A stretch of 12,790 nucleotides of DNA from the NCBI GenBank assembly GCA_963611355.1, contig CAVDRM010000039.1, forward strand, positions 1-12,790. The letters run 5' to 3'. Under the pieces are notes generated by a model, which did no database searches, was not told the DNA's origin, and saw only the letters and a program-made list of their open reading frames with translations. How positions within the stretch are numbered: position 1 is the stretch's first letter; each line of letters begins with the position of its first letter. Below are positions 6,016 through 12,704 of this stretch, in pieces. The position numbers and the translations under genes are program-made. The DNA comes from CAVDRM01 sp963611355. GTDB lineage: Bacteria; Bacillota; Clostridia; Christensenellales; Aristaeellaceae.

Positions 6016-6180
6016 GCAAGGCCGTCACGCCCGATGAAGTGAAGGAATTTCACAGGCTGTATGAGCAATGCGAAAGTTGCGTCAGGCTTGTTCAGGGCAG
6101 GGCGAAGCGCATGCGGTCGTATGGCGCGCAGGCATGCCCTGAAAGAGACGATTGAGAAAAAAACGGGCGGCGAATTGTGA
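6012..6180 (+). pseudogene. Small phage-like ORF, probably frameshifted
   Basis: ATG 6012 overlaps the preceding stop as ATGA, which suggests translational coupling in the ancestral unit. The first frame encodes 47 residues (MSKAVTPDEVKEFHRLYEQC onwards) and stops at 6155. Coding character then appears to continue in another frame, ATG 6121 to TGA 6180, ending HALKETIEKKTGGEL. The start recalls small phage helix-turn-helix proteins (PDEVxEFxRLYEQ), and the mid-ORF frame switch suggests an indel near 6100-6120. The call as a broken gene is inference; a genuine 47-residue protein is the alternative. Confidence 0.42.
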
Positions 6181-6181
6181 A

Positions 6182-6205
6182 GCACACTTTCCAAGGAAGA
6201 TGTGC
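6182..6205. promoter_or_regulatory. 24-nt dyad, possible operator or hairpin
   Basis: GCACA (6182-6186) pairs with TGTGC (6201-6205) and TTTCC (6188-6192) with GGAAG (6195-6199, one G-T pair), with one mismatch between the arms and only AA at the centre. A two-base loop suits a DNA operator better than an RNA hairpin. It lies 29 nt before the 22-codon ORF and 110 nt before the zinc-ribbon gene. Confidence 0.5.
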
Positions 6206-6233
6206 GGAGCCTATAAGAAAGGGAGGAATAAAT

Positions 6234-6302
6234 ATGCGAATCATTCTCGGCACAGGCAAGCGGTGCATCCGCAAAGCAATCAATAAGAACGTCCGGCTTT
6301 AA
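6234..6302 (+). CDS. 22-codon basic peptide, possible leader of the zinc-ribbon gene
   Basis: ATG 6234 follows AAAGGGAGG (6218-6226) at 7-nt spacing, one of the best ribosome binding sites in the window. The peptide starts MRIILGTGKRCIRKAI and ends NKNVRL; it carries seven Lys/Arg and no acidic residue. Its stop TAA (6300-6302) runs into TAAGGAGGG, the Shine-Dalgarno of the next gene, so translating the peptide would place ribosomes on that site. Possible roles are a coupling/leader peptide or a small nucleic-acid- or membrane-binding peptide. No homologue is recognised. The expression signals are seen; the function is unknown. Confidence 0.5.
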   Translation: MRIILGTGKRCIRKAINKNVRL

Positions 6303-6315
6303 GGAGGGAGAAAGC

Positions 6316-6849
6316 ATGGAGGGTCTCATCATCTATTTTCTCGGTTGGGTTATTGCAGCTTGTATTTTCGGAGCCATAACAAAATATATTTCTGAAAGCA
6401 AGGGCTACTACGGCGGCTTTGCATGGGGCTTCTGGTTTGGCCTGATTGGCATACTCGTGGTCGGGTTTCGGCCTACGATTACCAAATCGGAAATCGAAAG
6501 ACCATTGTATCCTGAACCTAAACACGGCTCTCAATGGGAATGCGGCTGCGGCGCAAAGAATCCCAATTCCCTGAATTATTGCCTTAGCTGTCGCCGGAAT
6601 CGCGGAGATTTTAAGCCTGTTCCCAAAATTTCTTGCCCGCACTGCGGCGCAAGCAACAAGGAAACCAACGCAATGTGTTTCGCCTGCGGAAAGCCGCTTT
6701 CATCAGAGAAAACCGAGATAGTCGCCGCAGCGAAAGGAACGGAGGAGCCCGTATCGATGCTCGAAAAGCTGAAAAAGCTTCATGAGCAGGGCATTCTGAC
6801 GGACGATGAGTTCCAGCAGAAAAAGGCCGAGCTGCTGGCAAAGATGTAA
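6316..6849 (+). CDS. Membrane protein with two zinc ribbons and SHOCT domain
   Basis: The 177-residue product has two hydrophobic segments (about 4-24 and 33-51), so a membrane-anchored N-terminus is likely. Two zinc-ribbon units follow: C76, C78, C89, C92 and C107, C110, C121, C124 (CPHCG...CFACGKPL). The end matches the SHOCT pattern: a helix SMLEKLKKLHEQGILT followed by DDEFQQKKAELLAKM (147-177), a short oligomerisation-type domain common at the C-termini of Firmicute and phage proteins. AAGGAGGG (6301-6308) precedes ATG 6316 by 7 nt. The gene follows the 22-codon ORF and is followed by a terminator. Function is unknown; combinations of these domains are common in uncharacterised proteins. 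The gene is closer in composition to the core genome than 4.8-5.6 kb is. Confidence 0.85.
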   Translation: MEGLIIYFLGWVIAACIFGAITKYISESKGYYGGFAWGFWFGLIGILVVGFRPTITKSEIERPLYPEPKHGSQWECGCGAKNPNSLNYCLSCRRNRGDFKPVPKISCPHCGASNKETNAMCFACGKPLSSEKTEIVAAAKGTEEPVSMLEKLKKLHEQGILTDDEFQQKKAELLAKM

Positions 6850-6858
6850 CGCATTTTT

Positions 6859-6894
6859 CCCCGCCTCCCGCCTTGGGCGGCGGGGGGGCCTTTT
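6859..6894 (+). terminator. GC-rich intrinsic terminator of the zinc-ribbon gene
   Basis: CCCCGCC (6859-6865) pairs with GGCGGGG (6879-6885), and CCC (6867-6869) with GGG (6875-6877) inside. After G7 and CC come four T (6891-6894). It lies 10 nt after the stop. The T run is short, but the stem is very stable. Confidence 0.7.
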
Positions 6895-6941
6895 GCCCTT
6901 CCAACAGCTTTCGCTCAAGCCTTTCCTCGCAAAACCGCAAG

Positions 6942-6963
6942 AAAAAGCGGGAACCGCCCTTTT
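6942..6963. terminator. Bidirectional terminator between convergent genes
   Basis: AAAAAGCGG (6942-6950), loop GAA, then CCGCCCTTTT (6954-6963). The GCGG/CCGC core extends through G-T pairs into A-T pairs. Read on the minus strand it ends in TTTTT after the rubrerythrin gene; read on the plus strand it ends in TTTT after the zinc-ribbon gene. Confidence 0.55.
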
Positions 6964-7004
6964 ACAGGACAGTCCCCGCAAACCCTTGATATTGCTTGCT
7001 TTTC

Positions 7005-7547
7005 TTACTTGCCGAAGTACCGCTTCAGCAGGCCCTCGAAGGCCTTGCCGTGCCGGGCCTCGTCTTTGGCCATTTCATGAACGGTGTCATGCACGGCGTC
7101 GTAGCCCAGCTCCTTGGCGAGCTTGGCCAGCTCGAACTTGCCGGCGGTCGCGCAGTTTTCGGCGTCCACGCGCATTTCGAGATTCTTCTTCGTGCAGTCA
7201 CTCACGACCTCGCCCAGCATCTCGGCAAATTTCGCCGCGTGTTCGGCTTCTTCATGCGCGGCCTTTTCCCAGTACAGGCCGATTTCGGGATAGCCCTCCC
7301 GATGCGCGACCCGCGCCATCGCCAGATACATGCCCACCTCGGAGCATTCGCCGGCGAAATTTTCGCGCAGACCCTGCACCACGCGCTCGTCCATGCCCTT
7401 GGCGATGCCGACGACATGCTCCGCCGCCCATGCGCGTTCCTGCGCCATCTGCTCAAACTTGGACGCGGGCGCCTTGCACAACGGGCACTGAACGGGCGGC
7501 TGCTCACCCTCGTATACATAACCGCAAACCTTGCAAATCCACTTCAT
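7005..7547 (-). CDS. Reverse rubrerythrin (N-terminal rubredoxin, diiron domain)
   Basis: The 180-residue product is a peroxide-scavenging rubrerythrin with the reversed domain order known from clostridia: the rubredoxin-type centre first, C5-x2-C8 GYVYEG and C21-x2-C24, then a four-helix diiron domain. Likely iron ligands are E67 (NFAGECSE), E100 and H103 (HEEAEH), E130, and E163/H166 (DEARH). Such enzymes reduce hydrogen peroxide in the cytoplasm with electrons from NADH via rubredoxin-type partners. The start at 7547 is chosen because GGAGGA lies about 8 nt upstream and MKWICKVCGY is the usual beginning; an upstream ATG at 7568 would overlap the Shine-Dalgarno. A separate promoter precedes it, so expression independent of ispDF is possible. 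Confidence 0.93.
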   Translation of the reverse strand: MKWICKVCGYVYEGEQPPVQCPLCKAPASKFEQMAQERAWAAEHVVGIAKGMDERVVQGLRENFAGECSEVGMYLAMARVAHREGYPEIGLYWEKAAHEEAEHAAKFAEMLGEVVSDCTKKNLEMRVDAENCATAGKFELAKLAKELGYDAVHDTVHEMAKDEARHGKAFEGLLKRYFGK

Positions 7548-7637
7548 ACTGTCTTCCTCCGATTTCATTTTTGATGTTTTTGAATGCCGTCCTCTTTCGG
7601 CGTTCGGCCTGCTGCCGCGCCGCTTCGGGGAACAATA

Positions 7638-7668
7638 TGGATTATATCCAACCTTCCACGGATTGAAA
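7638..7668 (-). promoter_or_regulatory. Promoter of rubrerythrin gene with dyad over the -10
   Basis: On the minus strand, TTTCAA (complement of 7663-7668), a 16-nt spacer and a consensus TATAAT (complement of 7641-7646) lie about 95 nt before the start codon. TGGAT (7638-7642) and ATCCA (7646-7650) form a perfect inverted repeat centred on the -10, a position suited to a repressor. It does not match a PerR box that I know. Confidence 0.6.
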
Positions 7669-7732
7669 CAGAAAAAATGAAAAAAATTCGGAGTGCGGGA
7701 AAATATTTTTTCGGGAGAGGCTCAACGCCGGC

Positions 7733-8872
7733 TCAGTCCTGCCGTATCATGGCAACGGCCAGCGCGGAAATGCCCTCGCCGCGGCCTTCATAGCCCATGC
7801 GCTCGGTGGTGGTGGCTTTGACGGAAACGGCGTTTATGTCCATGCGGAGCGCATCGGCGATGTTCTGCCGCATTTGGCCGATATACGGCGCTAATTTGGG
7901 CGCCTGCGCGATGACGGTCACGTCGCAGTTAACGGGGGAAAAGCCGTGCGCTGCAAGAATCTCCCGCGTTTTTTGAAGCAAAATCAGGGAAGAAATGCAG
8001 CTGTAGCGCGCATCCGTATCGGGAAAATGCCGCCCGATGTCGCCCAGCGCCGCCGCGCCCAAAAGCGCGTCCGTCAGCGCGTGAAGCGCCGCATCCGCGT
8101 CCGAATGCCCCAGGAGGCCGCGCTCATACGGAATCTCCACGCCGCAGAGCACGAGCTTCCGCCCCTGGACCAGCCTGTGCGCGTCCATGCCCTGTCCGAT
8201 GCGCAGCGCGCCGCCGCCCGCCAGTGCCCGTGCCATCACGACGTCCTCCCCGCTTGTCAGCTTGATGTTGGAAGGCTCGCTCATGACCAGCCGAATCTCC
8301 TCTCCCAGCGCTTCCACCAGCGCCGCATCGTCCGTCATCCGCGCTTTGATTTTCCGGTGCGCTTTGAGCAGCGTTTCTTTGCGGAAGCCCTGCGGGGTCT
8401 GCATGGCGTATAATTCGGCGCGGTTGAGCGTTTCCAGCACGCGCCCCTTCGCATCCGCCCGCTTGATGGTATCGCGTACGGGCATGGCCGCCACGCCCGT
8501 GCCGAACTGCCGCACGCTGCTCAGCACCGCCCGCACCGTATGCTCGGACACCAGCGGCCGCGCTCCGTCATGCACCAGCACCTCGGCACAGCTTTCCGGC
8601 AGCGCGCAAAGCCCCGCGTAAACAGACGCCTGCCTGTCCGCGCCGCCCGCCACGATTTGATAAGGCGCTTCGCCGTAAGCGGCAAAAGCAATTTGAAACA
8701 GCGCTTCTTCGCCCGCCCGCACGACGACGACCGCGCCGTCCAGGACGCTTGTCAGCGTCCGATAGGCGCGGATGCAGGCGGGAACGCCCGCAACGGGCAG
8801 CAGGGTTTTATTGCCGCTTCCGCCCATGCGCGTCCCGCTGCCGCCGCAAACCAGCACGGCAAACGCGCTCAT
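7733..8872 (-). CDS. ispDF: Bifunctional IspD/IspF (MEP pathway)
   Basis: The 379-residue product fuses two non-consecutive enzymes of the non-mevalonate isoprenoid pathway. Residues 1 to about 220 are IspD (MEP cytidylyltransferase): CGGSGTRMGG with K22, then R80-Q81-A-S, HDGARP (101-106), PVRDTIKR (131-138), TPQGF (159-163) and SNIKLT (201-206). Residues from about 223 are IspF (MECDP synthase): zinc ligands in GMDAHRL (D230, H232) and H264, GHSDADAALH (255-264), DIGRHFPDTD (278-287), and KATTTERMG with E357. IspDF fusions are known in several proteobacteria and some Firmicutes. The start codon overlaps the DUF4364 stop as ATGA (8869-8872), so translation is probably coupled. GC is high throughout. 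Confidence 0.96.
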   Translation of the reverse strand: MSAFAVLVCGGSGTRMGGSGNKTLLPVAGVPACIRAYRTLTSVLDGAVVVVRAGEEALFQIAFAAYGEAPYQIVAGGADRQASVYAGLCALPESCAEVLVHDGARPLVSEHTVRAVLSSVRQFGTGVAAMPVRDTIKRADAKGRVLETLNRAELYAMQTPQGFRKETLLKAHRKIKARMTDDAALVEALGEEIRLVMSEPSNIKLTSGEDVVMARALAGGGALRIGQGMDAHRLVQGRKLVLCGVEIPYERGLLGHSDADAALHALTDALLGAAALGDIGRHFPDTDARYSCISSLILLQKTREILAAHGFSPVNCDVTVIAQAPKLAPYIGQMRQNIADALRMDINAVSVKATTTERMGYEGRGEGISALAVAMIRQD

Positions 8873-9408
8873 GCGTTTTCCCCCTTCAGCAGCCCCAAAA
8901 TGGTCTGATATACGCCGCCCGCCTGATGCCGCCAGCCGTCGGCCATCTTATGCGCCATGTCGCTGGTCGGCAGATACAGCGTCACGGAAATCAGCGGCAT
9001 GGTCTGGTCCTTAAGCGTCATCCGCACCTCAAACTCCCCGCGCTCGGTCTGCGTGATTTGCGCATCGGCATAGCGCTCCCGCGTCAGCCGCTCCTTCCAC
9101 GAGGCGGCCTGCCGGTCGACCGTATCGCGGCAGCTTCCGCGCACCCGCTTTTCAAACATCGCCAGCACGTCCTGACCGGCAGGCGTCATTGCATAGTGCC
9201 ATGCCGCGTCCTTCTCCTGCCGCACGAGCATCCCCAGACGGCAAAGGTCTGTGAGGGCGAACATCAGATCAAAATAATTCATCAAATCATTCTGCGTCAT
9301 AAATTCCAGCAGGTTCATATCCGTACACGGCCCTAAGCGGGACAGGGTGTACAGCGTCAGCAGCCGAAGCTCCTCATCCGGCATTCTCCGCTGCAAAAAA
9401 TCAGCCAT
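8869..9408 (-). CDS. DUF4364 family winged-helix protein
   Basis: The 179-residue product matches the pattern of DUF4364, a family found mostly in clostridia. The N-terminal half looks like a winged helix: LRLLTLYTLSRLGPCTDMNL, NDLMNYFDLMFALTDLCRLGML, then YAMTPAGQDVLAMFEKRV, which is the usual wing and iT-x-x-G turn. The C-terminal half (about 110-179) is a beta-rich domain of unknown role. A transcription-regulator function is inferred from the fold, not shown. ATG 9408 is supported by GGAGG (complement of 9417-9421) at 8-nt spacing. It heads the minus-strand unit with ispDF and is divergent from pfk, a typical place for a regulator of a neighbour. A clear promoter for it was not identified in 9422-9500. 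Confidence 0.85.
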   Translation of the reverse strand: MADFLQRRMPDEELRLLTLYTLSRLGPCTDMNLLEFMTQNDLMNYFDLMFALTDLCRLGMLVRQEKDAAWHYAMTPAGQDVLAMFEKRVRGSCRDTVDRQAASWKERLTRERYADAQITQTERGEFEVRMTLKDQTMPLISVTLYLPTSDMAHKMADGWRHQAGGVYQTILGLLKGENA

Positions 9409-9505
9409 CCATCACACCTCCAAGGCTCCGAAAAGGTCGGTCGGGACGCTTTTTCCGCATATTCGTTTATATATTCTCAAAAAAACACAAAATTCCTGCC
9501 TGTGC

Positions 9506-9534
9506 TTGCTTTACGGGGTGATTTTTGTTAAAAT
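9506..9534 (+). promoter_or_regulatory. Extended -10 promoter of pfk
   Basis: TTGCTT (9506-9511), a 17-nt spacer and TAAAAT (9529-9534) with TGT directly before the -10 form a good extended -10 promoter. Transcription would begin near 9541, giving a leader of about 114 nt. The rest of the divergent region 9409-9654 holds no other clear gene. Confidence 0.65.
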
Positions 9535-9654
9535 GGAGGGGAAGAGCCGTATGCGTCCGGCAGGCCGTCGTTTGGCGCCGCCGTGCGGGAAATCGCAAGA
9601 CAATCCATAACAATAGAATTTGAAAAAAGCAGGCTAAGGGAGGCGCTCAAGCTC

Positions 9655-10731
9655 ATGAAACGCAGAATCGGTATTTTGACCAGCGGCGGGGACTGCCCCG
9701 GTTTGAACGCGGCCATCCGCGGTGTGGCGCGTGCATCCTATGAAATGTTCGATGCGGAAATCATCGGCATCATGGACGGCTACCGCGGACTCATCGAGGG
9801 CGAATACCGCGCCATGAAGCGCGAGGACTTTTCCGGCATTCTGACGCTCGGCGGCACGATTTTGGGCACGAGCCGCCGCCCGTTCCGCGAAATGCGCATT
9901 ATCGGCGAGGATAATGTGGACAAGGTCAAGGCCATGAAGCAGACCTACAACAATTTAAAGCTGGACTGCCTTGTCACCCTGGGCGGCAACGGCACGCACA
10001 AGACCGCCAACCTTCTGTCCGAGGAGGGCTTGAATGTCATCGGCCTGCCCAAGACCATAGACAACGACATCTACGGCACGGATTTCACCTTCGGTTTCCA
10101 CACCGCCTGCGACATCGCCACGGAGGTCATTGACCGCATCCATACGACCGCGGCCAGCCACGGGCGCTGCATGGTCATTGAAATCATGGGCAATAAGGCG
10201 GGCTGGCTGACGCTGTATTCCGGCTTGGCGGGCGGGGCGGACGTGATTCTTCTGCCGGAGATACCCTATGACATCAAATCGGTGGCGAAAATCATTGAAA
10301 AACGCGCCAGCGTCAACAAGGCGTTCAGCATCTTGGCGGTGGCCGAGGGCGCGATGGACAAAAAGGAAGCCGGAATGAAGCGCAGAGAGCGCGAGGCCGC
10401 ACGCAGGGCGGAGGGCTTCTGCGGCATTGCCGAGCGTGTGGCCAAGCAGCTTACCGAGCTGGTGGGGGTCGAGGCGAGAGCCGTCGTGCCGGGGCACATT
10501 CAGCGCGGTGGCAGCCCCAGCGCCTATGACCGTGTGCTGGCGACGCAGTTCGGCGTTCATGCGGCGGAGCTGATTCGGCGCGGCGAATACGGCGTGTCCG
10601 TGGCGCTGGTGGGCAATCAGGTGACGCATAACCTTTTGTCCGAGATCGCAGGCGTTCCCAAGCTCGTCCCGCCGGAACATCAGATGGTGTCTTTGGCGCG
10701 AAGCGTCGGGATTTCTTTCGGTGAATCATGA
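9655..10731 (+). CDS. pfkA: 6-phosphofructokinase, group-III-like
   Basis: The 358-residue product phosphorylates fructose 6-phosphate at C1 in glycolysis. Signatures: ILTSGGDCPGLNAAIRG (7-23), LGGNGT (109-114), LPKTIDNDI (131-139) with the catalytic TIDND, VIEIMGNKAGWL (174-185) and HIQRGGSP (281-288). Gly112 in GGNGT is the ATP-type residue, while Lys133 in PKTIDND is the residue seen in PPi enzymes and in ATP-dependent group III PFKs, so ATP use is more likely but not certain. The usual acidic residue in GGD/EGT is Asn here. ATG 9655 follows GGGAGG (9638-9643) at 11 nt; the frame is open upstream to GTG 9583, but the conserved N-terminus starts at MKRRIGILTSGG. The stop TGA is part of ATGA with the next frame. 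Confidence 0.93.
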   Translation: MKRRIGILTSGGDCPGLNAAIRGVARASYEMFDAEIIGIMDGYRGLIEGEYRAMKREDFSGILTLGGTILGTSRRPFREMRIIGEDNVDKVKAMKQTYNNLKLDCLVTLGGNGTHKTANLLSEEGLNVIGLPKTIDNDIYGTDFTFGFHTACDIATEVIDRIHTTAASHGRCMVIEIMGNKAGWLTLYSGLAGGADVILLPEIPYDIKSVAKIIEKRASVNKAFSILAVAEGAMDKKEAGMKRREREAARRAEGFCGIAERVAKQLTELVGVEARAVVPGHIQRGGSPSAYDRVLATQFGVHAAELIRRGEYGVSVALVGNQVTHNLLSEIAGVPKLVPPEHQMVSLARSVGISFGES

Positions 10732-10787
10732 AACAATGCAGGCGCACGGCCGTGACGCCTGAATCAAAGAGTGAGAGGGGTCGTTTT

Positions 10788-12557
10788 ATGCTTCTGAACA
10801 ACAACATCTGGGTGGGCACAAGCGCGTCGGGCGCTGTTTCCCTGCTGCCGAAGATGGCCAACCGCCACGGGCTGATTGCGGGCGCGACCGGCACGGGCAA
10901 AACCGTCACGCTGCAGGTGCTGGCCGAGGGCTTTTCCCGTCTGGGCGTCCCTGTTTTTTTGGCGGACATCAAGGGCGATTTGGCGGGTCTTTCCAAGCCG
11001 GGCGAGCAGAGTGAAAAAATCGAAGAGCGCCTGAACGCCTGCGGCGTATCCAATTTTTCCTTCGGCGCAAGCCCTGTCGCCTTCTGGGATGTGTTCGGCG
11101 AAAAGGGCGTGCCTGTGCGCACGACCGTCAGCGAAATGGGGCCGCTGCTGTTGGGCAGGATGCTGGGTCTTAACGATACGCAGGTGGGCGTGCTGCATCT
11201 GATTTTCCGCATCGCGGACGATGAGGGCATGCTGCTCATTGACCTCAAGGATTTGAAGGCAATGCTGACCTATGCGGGCGACAGCGCCGCCAAGTACGTC
11301 CTGGACTACGGCAATATCACCAAAGCCTCCGTCGGGGCGATTCAGCGCGCCATTGCCATTTTGGAAGACCAGGGCGGCAACTGCTTCTTCGGCGAGCCGG
11401 CCCTGGATATGGGCGACTGGCTGGCGCGGGATGAGGAAGGGCGCGGCGTCATCAACATTCTGGCGGCGGAAACACTGTTCAGAAAGCCCGCGCTGTATTC
11501 CACCTTTCTGCTGTGGATGCTGGGCGAACTGTACGAAATGCTGCCGGAGGTCGGCGACAGCGACCTGCCGCGTATGGTCTTCTTCTTTGACGAGGCGCAT
11601 CTTTTGTTCAACGACTGCTCCCGCACACTCATGGAGCGCATCGAGCAGACCGTGCGCCTGATTCGCTCCAAGGGCGTGGGCGTGTTCTTTGTCACGCAGA
11701 ACCCGATGGATGTGCCGTCCGCCGTGCTTTCGCAGCTTTCCGCCCGCGTCCAGCACGCCCTGCGCGCCTTTACCCCGCAGGATCAGAAGGTCGTTCGCGC
11801 CGTTGCGCAGACCTTCCGCGTCAATCCGGACTTTGACACCGAGGAAGCCCTTACCGCCCTCAAGACGGGCGAGGCGCTCATCTCCTTCCTGATGGAAAAC
11901 GGCGAGCCGTCTGTCGTGCAGCGCGCCACCATCCTGCCGCCGCAGAGCGCCATCGGCGCAATTTCCGATTCTCTCCGTCAAACCTTTGTGGAGACCTCCG
12001 CCTTTGCCGCCAAGTACGGCGAGGCGTTCGACCGCGAGAGCGCCTATGAGATTCTTTCCGCCCGCTATCATGCGCAGGGCGCGGCGCAGACGCAGGTCGT
12101 CCAGCCGATTGCCGCCGAGCCCTCCGCCCCCGTGTACGCGCAGGAGGCGCAGCCCGTGCAGCAGTACGCGCCGATGACGTTCAGCGTGTATAATCCGCAG
12201 ACCGGACAATATGAGCAGTCCGCGCTTTCGCAGATGCAGCAGCCCGTTTTGCAGGCGCAGCCCGCCGTTCAGACCGCCGTGCAGCCCGTGACCGCGCAGC
12301 AGGCGCAGCCGCCGGTGCTGGTCTGGGATGCGGGCCTCGGTCAATATGTCCCGCAGCAGACCCGCACCCAGCAGGCGGGCAACGCCGTCCGGCAGGCGGC
12401 GGAAAAGGTCTCCAAGGCTGCCGATAAGCAGGAAAAATCCTACGGTCAGAAGCTGGCCGATTCCTTTGCCCGCTCCGTCACCACCAGCGCCGGCCGAGAG
12501 GTCGGCCGCACCGTCACGAGAAACATCCTCGGCATCTTCGGCATAAAGAGCAGATAA
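10788..12557 (+). CDS. HerA-like / DUF853 P-loop ATPase
   Basis: The 589-residue product resembles the DUF853 family, bacterial relatives of the HerA-FtsK ATPases. Walker A is GATGTGKT (32-39) after PKMANRHGLI; Walker B is MVFFFDEAH (263-271); FFVTQNPMDVP (300-310) and SARVQHALRAFTPQDQK (318-334) match sensor and arginine-finger-like blocks. Residues about 429-530 form a Gln/Ala/Pro-rich linker, and the end (SFARSVTTSAGREVGRTVTR, 559-578) is the usual small tail. The physiological role is unknown; HerA proteins pump DNA, but this branch lacks a partner nuclease here. ATG 10788 has AGAGGGG (10774-10780) at 7 nt. An in-frame ATG 10728 overlaps the pfk stop but has no ribosome binding site. It is probably co-transcribed with pfk. 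Confidence 0.9.
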   Translation: MLLNNNIWVGTSASGAVSLLPKMANRHGLIAGATGTGKTVTLQVLAEGFSRLGVPVFLADIKGDLAGLSKPGEQSEKIEERLNACGVSNFSFGASPVAFWDVFGEKGVPVRTTVSEMGPLLLGRMLGLNDTQVGVLHLIFRIADDEGMLLIDLKDLKAMLTYAGDSAAKYVLDYGNITKASVGAIQRAIAILEDQGGNCFFGEPALDMGDWLARDEEGRGVINILAAETLFRKPALYSTFLLWMLGELYEMLPEVGDSDLPRMVFFFDEAHLLFNDCSRTLMERIEQTVRLIRSKGVGVFFVTQNPMDVPSAVLSQLSARVQHALRAFTPQDQKVVRAVAQTFRVNPDFDTEEALTALKTGEALISFLMENGEPSVVQRATILPPQSAIGAISDSLRQTFVETSAFAAKYGEAFDRESAYEILSARYHAQGAAQTQVVQPIAAEPSAPVYAQEAQPVQQYAPMTFSVYNPQTGQYEQSALSQMQQPVLQAQPAVQTAVQPVTAQQAQPPVLVWDAGLGQYVPQQTRTQQAGNAVRQAAEKVSKAADKQEKSYGQKLADSFARSVTTSAGREVGRTVTRNILGIFGIKSR

Positions 12558-12652
12558 AATGAAGCTTTGGGTGGGAAACCATGGTTTGCACGCCGAAGAA
12601 CGCTTTTCCGTATCCCTCTCAAAGCAAGCGGATTCGGGAAGAGACTTATCAT

Positions 12653-12704
12653 CAAAAACACTCTGAGCTGTAAGGCGCACCGCCTGCGGCCCGGAGCGTT
12701 TTTG
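12653..12704 (+). terminator. Terminator-like structure after the HerA-like gene
   Basis: CAAAAACACTC (12653-12663) and GAGCGTTTTTG (12694-12704) are complementary at 10 of 11 positions. An inner GGCG (12674-12677) pairs with CGCC (12681-12684). The T5 run ends the structure, and the matching A5 run makes it terminator-like on the minus strand too. An imperfect hairpin at 12603-12643 precedes it. The rest of 12558-12790 has no visible gene; 12760-12790 is AT-rich, probably upstream sequence of the next gene. Confidence 0.6.

Noticed and set aside
6212..6217. TATAAG as the -10 box of the 22-codon ORF
   Set aside because: The transcript would start near 6224, inside the Shine-Dalgarno, and the -35 candidate TTCCAA is poor.
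4825..6315. A complete defence, toxin-antitoxin or transposon system in the accessory stretch
   Set aside because: No transposase, integrase, nuclease or recognisable toxin is encoded; only fragments and very small ORFs are seen.
6806..7666. Plus-strand open frame of 286 codons
   Set aside because: It overlaps the zinc-ribbon gene end, its terminator and the complement of rubrerythrin; the product is Arg/Pro-rich low-complexity sequence.
9533..9610. 25-codon leader ORF before pfk
   Set aside because: Its ATG overlaps the pfk -10 box, and the possible GGAGGGG for an internal ATG lies at or before the transcript start, so it would not be translated from this promoter.
10764..12680. Minus-strand open frame of 638 codons
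   Set aside because: Antisense shadow of the HerA-like gene in GC-rich DNA, with no ribosome binding site or domain pattern.
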